Positions 1 to 10,150 of a DNA stretch of 64,000 nt are shown piece after piece; position 1 is the first letter of the stretch; every line of letters begins with the position of its first letter. A model generated the notes under the pieces. It saw only the letters and a list, made by a program, of their open reading frames with translations, was not told the DNA's origin and searched no databases. Source of the stretch: Gordionus sp. m RMFG-2023 (lineage: Eukaryota; Nematomorpha; Gordioida; Chordodea; Parachordodidae); assembly GCF_954871325.1 (NCBI RefSeq), contig NC_088776.1, forward strand, positions 32,412,508-32,476,507. Reading direction: 5' to 3'. A program made the position numbers and the translations under genes.

Positions 1-61
1 TTGGTTGTTTTTTTCGACTCAGACTTGAAACTTGGTTGTTTTTTTCGACTCAGACTTGAAG
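1..61. repeat. Two tandem copies of a 31-bp unit
   Basis: A 31-bp unit beginning ttggttgttt and ending near gacttgaa is repeated twice head to tail with no visible change apart from its last base. The array runs off the left edge of the window, so its true length is unknown. Confidence 0.9.
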
Positions 62-64
62 TTT

Positions 65-340
65 ATTTTTTTAAAGCCAATGTGTAAAAATATATTTTGC
101 AAACATGTTAAATTAAAATTTCATTGAAGATGTACCTTAGGAAAGGACAATTGTCTTAATCGTCATTTTTGAACTTTTTTCAATTTTTTTAAGGCAAATG
201 GGTTAAAAATATATTTTGTAAACATGTTAAATTTAAATTTCAGTGAAGATGTACCATAGGAAAGTGACAATTGTCATAATCGTCATTTTTGAACTTTTTT
301 GAATTTTTTTAAGGCAAATGGGTAAAAATATATTTTATTT
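65..340. repeat. Diverged ~122-bp tandem repeat, two copies plus a partial third
   Basis: The block carrying aaaatatattttg, acatgttaaatt, gaagatgtacc and taatcgtcatttttgaac occurs at about 66-186, again at about 187-308, and starts a third time near 309. Copies differ by scattered substitutions. No coding capacity is visible. Confidence 0.85.
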
Positions 341-564
341 TAACCAAAATTTTAGGATTTTACCAATGTAATATACTTTACATAACGAGATTGTTAAATT
401 TTCTTTTAAAATTATTTCACATTACATAAAAACATTTCTAATTTCCTTTATGTAGTTTTTATTATAAGGTAACGATATACTTAATAATTTTAATTAACAT
501 TTTTAACAGTTATAAACTAAAAAGATAAAATTCTCAAATTATTTTTTAAAAAAAAAATTTATTT

Positions 565-575
565 GGGGGGGGGGG
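565..575. repeat. Poly-G run (11 G)
   Basis: A pure run of 11 G in otherwise A/T-rich DNA. Similar runs elsewhere in the window sit just inside hAT-type termini, so this one may mark a decayed transposon end, but no terminal repeat is recognisable here. Confidence 0.6.
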
Positions 576-717
576 AGATAAGGGGAGATCTTCCACTTTT
601 AAATAGGAATCTAGCAACCCTTGTTAATACAACACTATTTTATATATAAAGAAAGATATACGTAATAATTATCAATGTTGCATCATTTCATTAACAATTA
701 ATTATTCATATTTGCAT

Positions 718-862
718 ATATATTACAAAATAATATATATATTACAAAATAATATATATATTACAAAATAATATATATATTACAAAATAATATATATATT
801 ACAAAATAATATATATATTACAAAATAATATATATATTACAAAATTACAAAATAATATATTT
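718..862. repeat. 17-bp minisatellite (about eight copies)
   Basis: The unit is close to tacaaaataatatatat, repeated about eight times with high regularity and then decaying. It ends about 100 bp before the LITAF-domain start codon. There are no spacers between units, so it is not CRISPR-like. Confidence 0.9.
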
Positions 863-957
863 AATACAAAATAAGAAAAACGACACGGAAAATATGTGAT
901 ATAAATGGGGATCTTAAATATAATTCGAAATATGGTTCAGTAATTAATTATGAAAAA

Positions 958-1137
958 ATGAAGATAAAATGCCCCTTCTGTAGAATACCAATAGTGACAC
1001 AAACTAGAAATCAGCCAATAAGTAATTTTTTATTTCTATCTTGTTTGTGCTTTCCTTTTAGTCTTTGCCCGCTCCCAGTTTGTTGTCCTCTTAGCAACGA
1101 CAAATCTAAAGTTGAACATTACTGCCCTCATTGTGGA
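958..1137 (+). CDS. LITAF-domain zinc-binding membrane protein, 5' part of a transposon-split gene
   Basis: Sixty codons from the ATG at 958 encode a nearly complete LITAF domain: an N-terminal CPFC knuckle (residues 5-8), a hydrophobic Cys/Leu/Phe-rich segment (about 23-46), and the C-terminal HYCPHCG knuckle (54-60). In this family the two Cys pairs bind one zinc, and the hydrophobic stretch inserts monotopically into the cytosolic face of endosomal or lysosomal membranes. The reading frame is cut directly after HYCPHCG by the hAT element at 1138. Removing the element and one target copy gives an 11-residue tail and a stop at 8640, about 71 aa in all. As it stands the frame reads 24 codons into the transposon before stopping. 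The frame is open upstream of 958, and a cag at 938-940 could be a splice acceptor, so a further 5' exon is possible. The proline-rich N-terminus common in vertebrate homologues is not seen. Confidence 0.75.
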
Positions 1138-1149
1138 CAGTGTCTACAT

Positions 1150-1290
1150 GGCCGGGGGGGTAGGAGACAAATGCCTCCAAAAAATATTGGCATTTTGGGG
1201 GGTAGGTATTAATTTTGGGGGGTAGATATTGATTTTTGGGGGGTAGGCATTTGTTTTTGGGGGGTAGGTATTGATTTTTGGAGGGTAATT
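1150..1290. repeat. G-rich minisatellite at the left end of hAT-A
   Basis: Four to five copies of a ~20-bp unit of the form ttttggggggtaggtattga follow the left terminal repeat. Each unit has a run of five to seven G, so the G-strand could form quadruplexes. Related G-rich or C-rich blocks lie near 8530-8570 and 33505-33590, inside the ends of hAT-A and of its 701-bp relative. Confidence 0.85.
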
Positions 1291-3169
1291 TTTGACTTGT
1301 ATTATGATATTTTTAAATCCAATAATCGATATGATTATCGTTGATTTTCTGAAAAATGTCAATTAAAGAAAAGATATCTGTCAATTTATAAATATTATAC
1401 ACTATATTTATTTTTTTAAATTTTTAGAAAATTCATTTACATAATGGGATTTAGATTTTCACAGTATCAATTTTAAATTATCAATATATATTTTTTTATA
1501 ATAAGGACCTTTTGAATAAAGAATCCCTTTTATGATAAGATAATCCTACTCAATTAACAATATAAAGAAACATTTTTGGATTTTAAAAAGGTAATTTTTT
1601 AAGCATATAATTGCATTTTCCTTAATTTGATGATAGATAAATAAATATAATAAAGAATGAAGCTATTTTTATTTAATCTTAATATGTATACTTAATAAGT
1701 TATCTGGGTTTTGAACCATGGCAATTATTTTTGCTAATAATTTTTTAAATAATCATTTTCAATGGGGTAAATATTACCACATTTTTGTGAGGCAATCAGG
1801 TTGGACCCATAATTGATTTCTATTTATGATAAATGATTCTTTGAGGTAAGTGTAAATTATATACAAAATTATAAGTGAGAGGTGAAAACCATTGTGTGAT
1901 AAAAAATTTGTTAAAAGAATTGATAAATTTTTTATTTCATTATTAGATAAATTTTATATAACATCAAATTTTCCATAATATATTTGGCCTTTTTTCTAAA
2001 TATTTATAGAAATCTTGGGAGAATGAACAGATAATCTATTCCTCTCATTTGATTATTGATTTAAGAAAAGATTTCAATTAAATGAATTGACAAAGTGATT
2101 CCATATACTGAAATATTGTTTATTTTTGTTAACAATAAATTAAATTTTTGGATATGGCTTGGGAATAATCTTTGAAACCTATGATGTGGTTTGGGTTTGG
2201 ATTTCCATTAAACATGAACTGGGCCTGAAAATTATTTTTACTTATGACCTAGGCTGGATGAAGAAATCAATGCCAGTGAAGGTCTCTAATTTCAATGATT
2301 AAAATATATCATTTCTCAGACTTTATTTGAAGATAAATGAATGGGCAAATCACAAATATGCCTGTTTTCAATTATTTGCAAAATTTATTAGGATTGTTAA
2401 TTTAAAGAAACTATGATTTCAAAGCATCATACATTTCTAAAAATTGTTGGACACTAAGAAATAAAGAAATCAATTGTGAAGTGTATAATGGAGGAAATAT
2501 TGATCCATGATTGTTTTGGCATAAATAACAAAAAATATTATATTTTTTGTGACCATGCATTAAGCTTACATATAATATAATAGGAATCTTTTAAGAAAAC
2601 ATTATCAAAAATATAAGTTAATAGCTGATAGTCCATTATGAATGACTGGTAATCAGAATTTTCTTCTTTATTCAATGATGGGTGCATAATAAATTTCCTT
2701 TATATGATGATGATTGAATCAGTAAATTTTTCATTATTTTTATAAAATATGTTAATAGAGTGTATATTTATGAATTTTAATTTAAAAACAATAAGGGTCT
2801 AGAATATATTTTTTTGATTATAAATTACAAATACAAATGAATAAGAATTTATTTTAAAAGATTTTAATATATTTTTTAGATTAAAAATATAATACAAATG
2901 AATAAAAATTTATTGTGCACATATATTAAAATATCTAAATATATATTTCTTTAATATATTTTGTAAAACCACTGGAAAATTTTAAAATTACACCCTCATT
3001 TAAACAAATATAAATTTAATTTCTGAATCACACCTCATAAGATAGGAGAATTTTAAGATTCAGCCATCCACCGTCAAATAAAGGATAAAATTATGATTCT
3101 CCATCATTCTTGATGGCCATCAGTGAGTAAAAAAATATTATCTAAATATTTATTTCATTTTTATTCTAG
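1291..3169. other. AT-rich 5' region of hAT-A
   Basis: About 1.9 kb between the left-end minisatellite and the first coding exon of the transposase. No reading frame or known domain was recognised. It probably holds the promoter and perhaps a 5' UTR intron, because the first coding ATG directly follows a plausible acceptor (ttctag). A stretch near 2210-2260 weakly resembles the GGCCGGG repeat family found near 33.4 kb and 46.7 kb. Confidence 0.5.
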
Positions 3170-6100
3170 ATGCCAAGTAACAAAACAATATATAAAGTCA
3201 AATGTGACTATATTAATTGTAAAACTTCTAAAATAAGAAGTGACAAAATAAATAACCATTATAAACATAAACATCCTCATGTCAAGTTATCTGATATCAA
3301 ATTTACAAAGATAGCTATCAAAAAGGATAATAATTGGGTATCCTTAAATAAAGATATTCCATTCAATATCACAAATGGGGTTGAAACCAAGTTACAAAAA
3401 AAATCAATAACATCTTACTTCCAAAAAGTAATTTTTTATATATATTATTTTAATTCATGACAATAAATATAAGTAAAAATAACCTTAAATTTTGTGAATT
3501 AGTAGAAACCAATTCTTCATCTATAATTTGAGCATAATACTTTTAATTTTTATTAAAGATAAGATTTTTAATATATAGGTACATTTTTATTATGCCCTTT
3601 ATCAATTTTGAAGGAAATAAATTATAAGAATATTTAAATATTTCAACTTTTGTTAAAAAAAAATTTATATATTATAATTAAGAATAAAATAAGTCATTTG
3701 CCTAAAATTTTCACTACTCTTTATTTAATAATTAGCACAAATCTTTTATTGAAGATTCCCAAATTATATTATCTCATACAATGCCCAGTTCCAGTGATCT
3801 GCTGATTTTGAATAATGAGGTACTTAATTTAAATAAGATTTGTTTTATAATTTTGAAGGGAATAAATGAGGATATTCAGATATTTTCATGAACAAATTTT
3901 AATTAATCTTTATTTAATAATTAGCTCAAATCTTTTACTGAAGATTCCCAAATTATATTATCTCATACAATGCCCAGTTCCAGTGATCTGGTGATTTTGA
4001 ATGATGAGGTACTTAATTTAAATAAGATTTGTTTGATAATTCTGAAGTGAATAAATTATGAAATATTTTCCACTTTTCTATATCTTAATTAAGAATAAAA
4101 TTTTTATTAAAATTAAGATTTTCATAAGTAAACAAATTTTAACCACTCTTTATTTAATAATTAGCATGAATCTTTTATTGAAGATTCCCAAATTATATTA
4201 TCTTCTCATACAATGCCCAGTTCCAGTGATCTGCTGATTTTGAATAATGAGGTACTTAATTTAAATAAGATTTCTTTTATAATTTTGAAGGGAATAAATG
4301 AGGATATTCAGATATTTTCATGAATAAACAAATTTTAATTATTCTTTATTTAATAAGTAGCACAAATCTTTTACTGAAGATTCCCAAATTATATTATCTC
4401 ATACAATGCCCAGTTCCAGTGATCTGGTGATTTTGAATGATGAGGTACTTAATTTAAATAAGATTTGTTTGATAATTCTGAAGTGAATAAATTATGAAAT
4501 ATTTTCCACTTTTCTATATCTTAATTAAGAATAAAATTTTTATTAAAATTAAGATTTTCATAAGTAAACAAATTTTAACCACTCTTTATTTAATAATTAG
4601 CATGAATCTTTTATTGAAGATTCCCAAATTATATTATCTTCTCATACAATGCCCAGTTCCAGTGATCTGCTGATTTTGAATAATGAGGTACTTAATTTAA
4701 ATAAGATTTCTTTTATAATTTTGAAGGGAATAAATGAGGATATTCAGATATTTTCATGAATAAACAAATTTTAATTATTCTTTATTTAATAATTAGCACA
4801 AATCTTTTACTGAAGATTCCCAAATTATATTATCTTCTCATACAATGCCCAGTTCCAGTGATCTGCTGATTTTGAATGATGAGGTATTTAATTTAAATAA
4901 AACTATACACTCTTTAATAATAATTAGCAAACACACAAAGTTATTGAAAATTCCCCAATTATATCTTTTTTTCATCCAATTATCAATCCCAATGCAAGCC
5001 AAAATATTTCAAACATTAAAGGCCCAAATATTATTCAATTATATAAAAAAAAGGAGCCTAATGACCCTTTTCATTTCATATTCTTTAGAATGACAAATAT
5101 CTTGATTAATTTCATAATTTCCATAGGCCCATGTCAGCCATGTTCAAATATATTTCAATATCCTGTTACTCACAAAAGGTTTTTAAAAAATTTAATTTTT
5201 ATTAATTTTTACGCATCCATTATTTCTACTTTTAAATAGGAGCATGAATATATCCTATTATAAAAAGGTTAATATTGATGGTTCCCTCAAACCAAGAAAT
5301 TGGTTATCCTATAGCACCACTTTAGACAAAGTCTTTTGTCTTTATTGTCTTATGTTTGGTGGCCCTAAATCCAATACTTTTTGGACTCAACTTGGAGTAA
5401 ATAATTGGAAAAATTTTAAGCGTGACTTAGAGAGACATGAGTCATCTTCTATTCATAAGGATTGTGAATACACCAACATGACTTGGCTTGCAAATAAGCG
5501 TATTCAAGATCATTTTCTATCAAATAGGCTTGATATAATAATGGAAAATCGTAATATAGTTCATAATATTATTGATGCCATTATATACCTTATAAAATGT
5601 AACATAGCCTTTTGGGGCACTAATTCGAATGAAGGTAATTTTATGTGCCTCATAAAATTAATGGCAAAAACGGTTCCAACTTTACGGGCATACATTGATA
5701 ACAACGAAAAATTGAGGAGAAAAAAATCAGATAAAATTTCAAGACCTTATATAAATTTATTGTCATATGGCCATGTGAAAAAAATTATTGAAGTCATTAA
5801 GATAAAAATAATAAAATGTATTATTCAAAAAATTAAAGAGAATTGTGCCTATAGCATCATATTAGATGGAACATATGATGTGTCTAAAAAAGAATGCATT
5901 GCTTTACTTGTAAGATATATAGAAGATGATCCGCATCCACATCCTGTAGAAAGGATCATCCATGTTTTTACAACATCAGAAACCACCGGGGAAAATATAA
6001 AGAAACATGTTTTTTCTAAGTTCAAAGATCTTGGTCTTCCTCTTGATTATATGGTTGGGCAAAGTATGGATGGTGCAGGGAATATGAGAGGAGTATACAA

Positions 6101-7617
6101 AGGAATGCAGGCTTTAATATTGAAAGAGGCTCCAAAAGCCATATATATTTGGTGCCATGCACATAGGCTCAATTTAGTAGTTGCTCATGTTTGTGGATGC
6201 AAAATAGAAATGAAAAAGGTAATGGGAATATTGGATGAGTTATATAATTTCATGAATGGGGTAAGACGTCAAGGAGTGTTTGTTAAATATCAAATGACAA
6301 AGTCTAAAAAATCTCTTAAAAGAATAAAAAATACAACAAGGTAAATATAATATTTTTAATGTAACTTATCTTTTTTTAGAAATTGGTCATCATCTTATAA
6401 AGCTGTAGAAATTTTTTTAGATGTTTATGAACATATTATAGCATCATTAAATGAATTAAAAGATTCTAATGACCCAAGCACCTCTTCTATTGCCGATGGA
6501 TTATTAACAAGAATTAAGGATGAAGATTTCATATTAAGTCTATTTATTTTGAAAGAAATATTGAAATGCACACATGAGGCTTGTATTGAAATGCAGGCAG
6601 TTGGTAATGATTTGGCTATGGTAACTAAATTAATACAACACACAAAAAATAAATTACAAAGACTAAGAGGTTAAAATTAGTTACGATTTCTATAAATAAT
6701 TTTAAAATGTAGCTAATGGGGATAATATTTTTTTAAAATTGCATTCCTTATCTAACAGTTATTTGAAAAAGAATAATGTTACAACGGAATTGCATAATAT
6801 AAAATCAATATTCAAATTTGATCAAACAGCATTCAATAATTATGTTAAACAAAAAAAAAACAAGTTGAATAAAAAAAGATTTAAAATTATTATTTAGCAT
6901 TATAGATATAAAAGGGAAATATTTTTCCCTGTGCTTGATACAATCATTAATGATTTAAATGAAAGATTTAATTATGATTGTTTAAATTTTTTATCTCAAA
7001 TATCTCTTTTTACACCAGCTGGAATTATAGCCAATGATAGAATAGAAGGGTGGCAAATATCTCAAATTTGTCATACTTACCAATTAAATGCTCAAGATAT
7101 TGCTCGTGAATATAATGATTTTCGATCTTTATATTTGGATTCACAAGCAATCATTTATTGCAAGGATCTTTTGAAAATAAAAAAGAATGATGGGTTATAT
7201 ATTGATGAAAGTAATTTATTGATATTTTATTTAAAATTATATATAATTAAAGGTATTGTAAACGATGAAACCGAGGAAGATATCAATAACGATAACATAA
7301 TTAATACAAAAAAATGGATAAAATATTCATTTATACTACCATATCGTCTTTTAAATAAATTAAATTCTTATTCTAATTTATATTTATTATATAAATATTT
7401 ATTGACTCTACCAACTACTTCTTGTTCAGCCGAAAGAGTGATGAGCAAAGTCAAAATAAATAAAACTAGAATGCGGAATAAAATTTCTGACCCCTTTTTA
7501 GAAAATTTACTTCTAATATCCAGCGAAATTGATGTTTTTGAAAGATTTAAAATAGACGACATTATAACGCGATTTGCATCTACGTCTAAAAGATTAACTA
7601 AATTATTAATAAAATAA
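3170..7617 (+). CDS. hAT transposase, ZMYM1/DUF4371-like clade, 12 exons
   Basis: DDE-type hAT transposase that would cut and rejoin the element ends in the nucleus. Exons inferred from GT-AG sites and reading phase: 3170-3427, six mini-exons (3736-3819, 3925-4008, 4165-4251, 4361-4444, 4601-4687, 4797-4883), 4928-5178, 5240-6340, 6380-6669, 6713-6843 and 6898-7617, giving about 1,087 aa without an internal stop. Exon 1 has a C2H2-like finger (CDYINC...HYKHKH) and a PIP-like SITSYFQK. A TTF-type zinc-finger region spans GPCQPC (end of exon 8) to FCLYCLMF (exon 9). The DUF4371/RNase H-like core has ILDGTYDVSKKE, SMDGAGNM and WCHAHRLNL. The last exon carries the dimerisation motif around SCSAERVMSKVKINKTRMR. 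Introns in the 3' half are very short (39-61 nt). The exon model is inferred; a 5' non-coding exon is possible. Confidence 0.85.
3736..4883 (+). repeat. Six tandem copies of a phase-0 mini-exon inside the transposase gene
   Basis: A unit of roughly 190-240 bp is repeated six times. Each copy has a T/A-rich acceptor (attag or gtag), an 84- or 87-nt open exon coding for a peptide like SFTEDSQIILSHTMPSSSD plus LLILNDE, and a gag|gtactt (or gtattt) donor. All copies begin and end in phase 0, so any number may be included or skipped without a frame change. The copies alternate between two intron types, which points to duplication of a two-exon block followed by smaller changes. Confidence 0.9.
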
Positions 7618-7689
7618 GTTATATCTTTTTCACAGCTAATTATATACGCCTTTTTAATAATGTAAATTTAATTTAATAGTTTTTTATAT

Positions 7690-8060
7690 CATTCTAGTCC
7701 GGTGCATAATATAATACTATATTCATTTTATTTAAATATTTTATAATAGTTATATTTACATAAATGTTTTTATAATTCCAGTGCAAAATATATTATATTC
7801 ATTTTATTTTAATATTTTATATAAAACTTATATTTACATAGATGTTTTTATAATTCCAGTGCAACTATATTCATTTTTTTCTCATATTTTATATAAAAGT
7901 TATATTTACATAAAAAAATTTATATTTCCAGTGCAAAATATACTCTATTCATTTTATATTTTATATAATAGTTATATTTACATAAATGTTTTTATAATTC
8001 TTGTGCAAAATATACTATATTCTTTATTCTAATATTTTATATAAAAGTTATATTTACATA
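7690..8060. repeat. Tandem array of ~75-bp units in the 3' region of hAT-A
   Basis: About five units contain ataattccagtgcaaaatat, tattcattttat, tatataa and gttatatttacataaatg. They follow the transposase stop codon. They may be subterminal sequence recognised by the transposase or a simple expansion; no coding sense is visible. Confidence 0.85.
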
Positions 8061-8095
8061 AAAAATTTTTTTATATAATAGTTATATCTATATGA

Positions 8096-8250
8096 ATGTT
8101 TTTAATTAATATAAAGGCATTAGTATTTATAGAATCAAGCTATACCTCTTTAAAATTACTCATTTTGTTTTTTTTACTTAATATAAAGGTATTAGTAATT
8201 ATAGAATCAAGCTATACCTCTTTAAAATTACTCATCTTATATTTTTTTAC
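8096..8250. repeat. Two ~75-bp direct repeats
   Basis: Two copies of a unit with aatataaaggcattagtat, gaatcaagctatacctc and tttaaaattactcat lie side by side, about 350 bp from the right end of hAT-A. Confidence 0.8.
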
Positions 8251-8506
8251 TAAATTTTTGATATTTTTTTATAGTAATGTAAATATGTTATCTCATTTAA
8301 TACTATTATATTAATTTTTATGAAAATAAATTGATTATCAATCAAATTATGAAAAGATTGCACTACCTACTTAAATATAAGTTAATTGAAAACGGATAGT
8401 AACAATAGTTATCAGTTTGTAAATTTTTTTTTCCAAAGCAGGTCTGAATGTTTGTAAGGGTATAAATAGTGACTTAATATAAGATTTTCTTGATTAAGGC
8501 AAATAT

Positions 8507-8523
8507 CGCGGCCGAAGGCCGCG
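8507..8523. other. Perfect GC hairpin CGCGGCC-GAA-GGCCGCG near the right end of hAT-A
   Basis: A 7-bp all-G/C stem with a GAA loop stands out from the A/T background and ends 73 bp before the right terminus of hAT-A. Hairpins of the same size lie 72 bp from the right end of hAT-B (24902-24918) and, decayed, 71 bp from one end of the 701-bp relative (32979-32995). It may be a structured recognition or protection site, but its function is unknown. Confidence 0.85.
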
Positions 8524-8604
8524 AAATTTTTTAGGGGGTAGGGGTAGATTTGGGATGGGGGTTGCCTCCATCAAATTTTCTGCCATGTAGACGCTGATTG
8601 TGGA

Positions 8605-8640
8605 CGCTTCATAATGTCTGTCATGAAGGAAGGTGACTAA
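8605..8640 (+). pseudogene. Displaced 3' end of the LITAF-domain gene
   Basis: Directly after the right target duplication (8597-8604) there are eleven codons, RFIMSVMKEGD, and a TAA stop, in the same phase as codon 60 of the LITAF frame that stops at 1137. LITAF proteins usually carry about 8-15 residues after the second Cys knuckle, so the length fits. It is stranded 7.5 kb from its gene by the transposon insertion. Confidence 0.7.
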
Positions 8641-9151
8641 AATGTAACTTTTGAACGAAATCAATTTTCTTACCATTATTCAGAGATAACGTTTAAAAAA
8701 TATGTTTGTATTGTTAATGTTTTGATTTGATAGTGTAATAAATCATGCAAATTCAAATTGTAATATGCTAAATTATAGCTTTTTTACTCAAAAGTTATAT
8801 CTCAAAAAGATATCATAGTGTCTTCACTTCCTCTAATTAGTATTGAAATAATTATGTAACTAAAAATAATTATATATATATAATATATGTATAAGCATCT
8901 GGTTTTTATTTAAAATGATATAAAACAACGTTTTTTCCTCATATTTTTTATATTTTAAATCTATATATATAATCACTGTAATCAAGAAATGAACGTTTTC
9001 GTATATCCTTAATGTTAATTTTTATTTTTTTCATCAACTTTCCTATCTTCTTAACGTTAATTTTTATTTTTTTCATCAACTTTCCTATCTTCCTAATGTT
9101 AAATAAATCGATGGAGACTATATCTCACTAATGTTTAAGAAAATTGTTTGT

Positions 9152-9225
9152 ATATAACGGGATTCGAACCCCCGACTTAACGTTTTAAAGGCAAGCGTTC
9201 TTCCCACTGAGCCACCTTCTATATT
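9152..9225 (-). pseudogene. tRNA-like sequence, probably a tRNA relic or tRNA-derived repeat
   Basis: On the minus strand there is a good A-box (TGGCTCAGTGGG) and a good B-box (GGTTCGAATCC) with tRNA-like spacing, an 8-nt D-loop and a 5-nt variable region. The acceptor stem does not pair, the anticodon stem is poor, and the loop (CTTTAAA) gives no sensible identity. I treat it as a decayed tRNA or a SINE head rather than a working gene. Confidence 0.55.
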
Positions 9226-9470
9226 AAATTTTGTAATATAATCTTTCTTATATACGTTATTATTTTACTGTTATTTTTTATTTTGATTGGCTTATTAATC
9301 TTTATTTTTATTGGCTTATTAATGTCTTATTATATTGGTTTAAAATTATTTTCCTTCTATTTCATTGGTTTAAATTTATTTTCTTTGTTTTATTAATTAA
9401 ATAAATAAATATTTTTATTTAAAGATTTTTATAATTTTACTTGATGGAGATTTAATATAATTTCGAGAAT

Positions 9471-10150
9471 GTGGTATATTATTTATTTTAACTTATAATC
9501 TTACTATATTATTAGCATATGATTTTGTTGAAACTGTATGATGAAATATTTGCATTTTTGGAAATTAAAATCTAATACTATGATAATGGATAATTAAAAA
9601 TCACCTAATATTTATTACTTTAATTAAATTAATTATGATTTATGAGTGTTAATAAGAAAAGAATGTATATTATTTAATTTATAATGAATCAGGTATGTTA
9701 CTGTGTCAAGTGTTAAGAATGTATATTATTCAATTTATAATGAATCAGGTAAATTTAACATATTTAATTATTCAACTAATGTTTATAAGTTTAATTAAAT
9801 TAATTATAAGGCTGATCTTACTGATTGGTATATTATTTATTTTACCTTATAATCTTACTATATTATTAGAATATGATTTTGTTGAAACTGTATGATGAAA
9901 TATTTGCATTTTTGGAAATTAAAAATCTAATACTATGATAATGGATAATTAAAAATCACCTAATGTTTATAAGTTTTATTAAGTTAATTATGATTTATGA
10001 GTGTTAATAAGAAATTAATTAAAAATCTAATAATATTTGTTACTGTGTCAATTGGTAAGAATGTATATTATTCAATTTATAATGAATCAGGTAAATTTAA
10101 CATATTTAATTATTCAACTAATGTTTATAAGTTTAATTAATAAGAATTTG
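9471..10150. repeat. Direct repeats of ~100-190 bp
   Basis: The block ggtatattatttatttta ... ttgttgaaactgtatgatg ... aatcacctaat occurs at about 9471-9660 and again at 9826-10010. A second block (aagaatgtatattattcaat ... aatgaatcaggtaaattta) occurs near 9705-9800 and 10055-10135. The two units are interleaved, suggesting duplication of a ~355-bp segment. Confidence 0.8.

Larger units (their letters stand above)
1138..8596 (+). mobile_element. Whole-looking autonomous hAT DNA transposon (hAT-A)
   Basis: The element is 7,459 bp. Its left end reads CAGTGTCTACATGGC and its right end is the inverse of CAGCGTCTACATGGC (one mismatch), flanked by a perfect 8-bp duplication. Inside are, in order, a G-rich minisatellite next to the left end, a 12-exon transposase gene on the plus strand (3170-7617), two AT-rich tandem arrays (7690-8060 and 8096-8250) and a GC hairpin 73 bp from the right end. 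No frame-breaking change was seen in the exon model, so it could be active or recently active. It interrupts the last codons of a LITAF-domain gene. A 701-bp non-autonomous relative lies at 32908-33608. Confidence 0.9.
1130..8604. repeat. 8-bp target-site duplication of the hAT element (attgtgga)
   Basis: The sequence attgtgga occurs at 1130-1137 and again at 8597-8604, immediately outside the element termini. A perfect 8-bp duplication is the signature of hAT integration. Its perfect state agrees with a recent insertion. Confidence 0.95.

Noticed and set aside
718-862. Regular short repeats that might suggest a CRISPR array.
   Set aside because: Units are directly abutting with no unique spacers, and the genome is that of an animal; it is a minisatellite. 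The same applies to 23143-23318, 30425-30640 and 36757-37150.
8507-8523. GC hairpins considered as Helitron 3' ends.
   Set aside because: No CTRR terminus at the right distance; the hairpins lie inside elements with clear hAT termini and 8-bp duplications.
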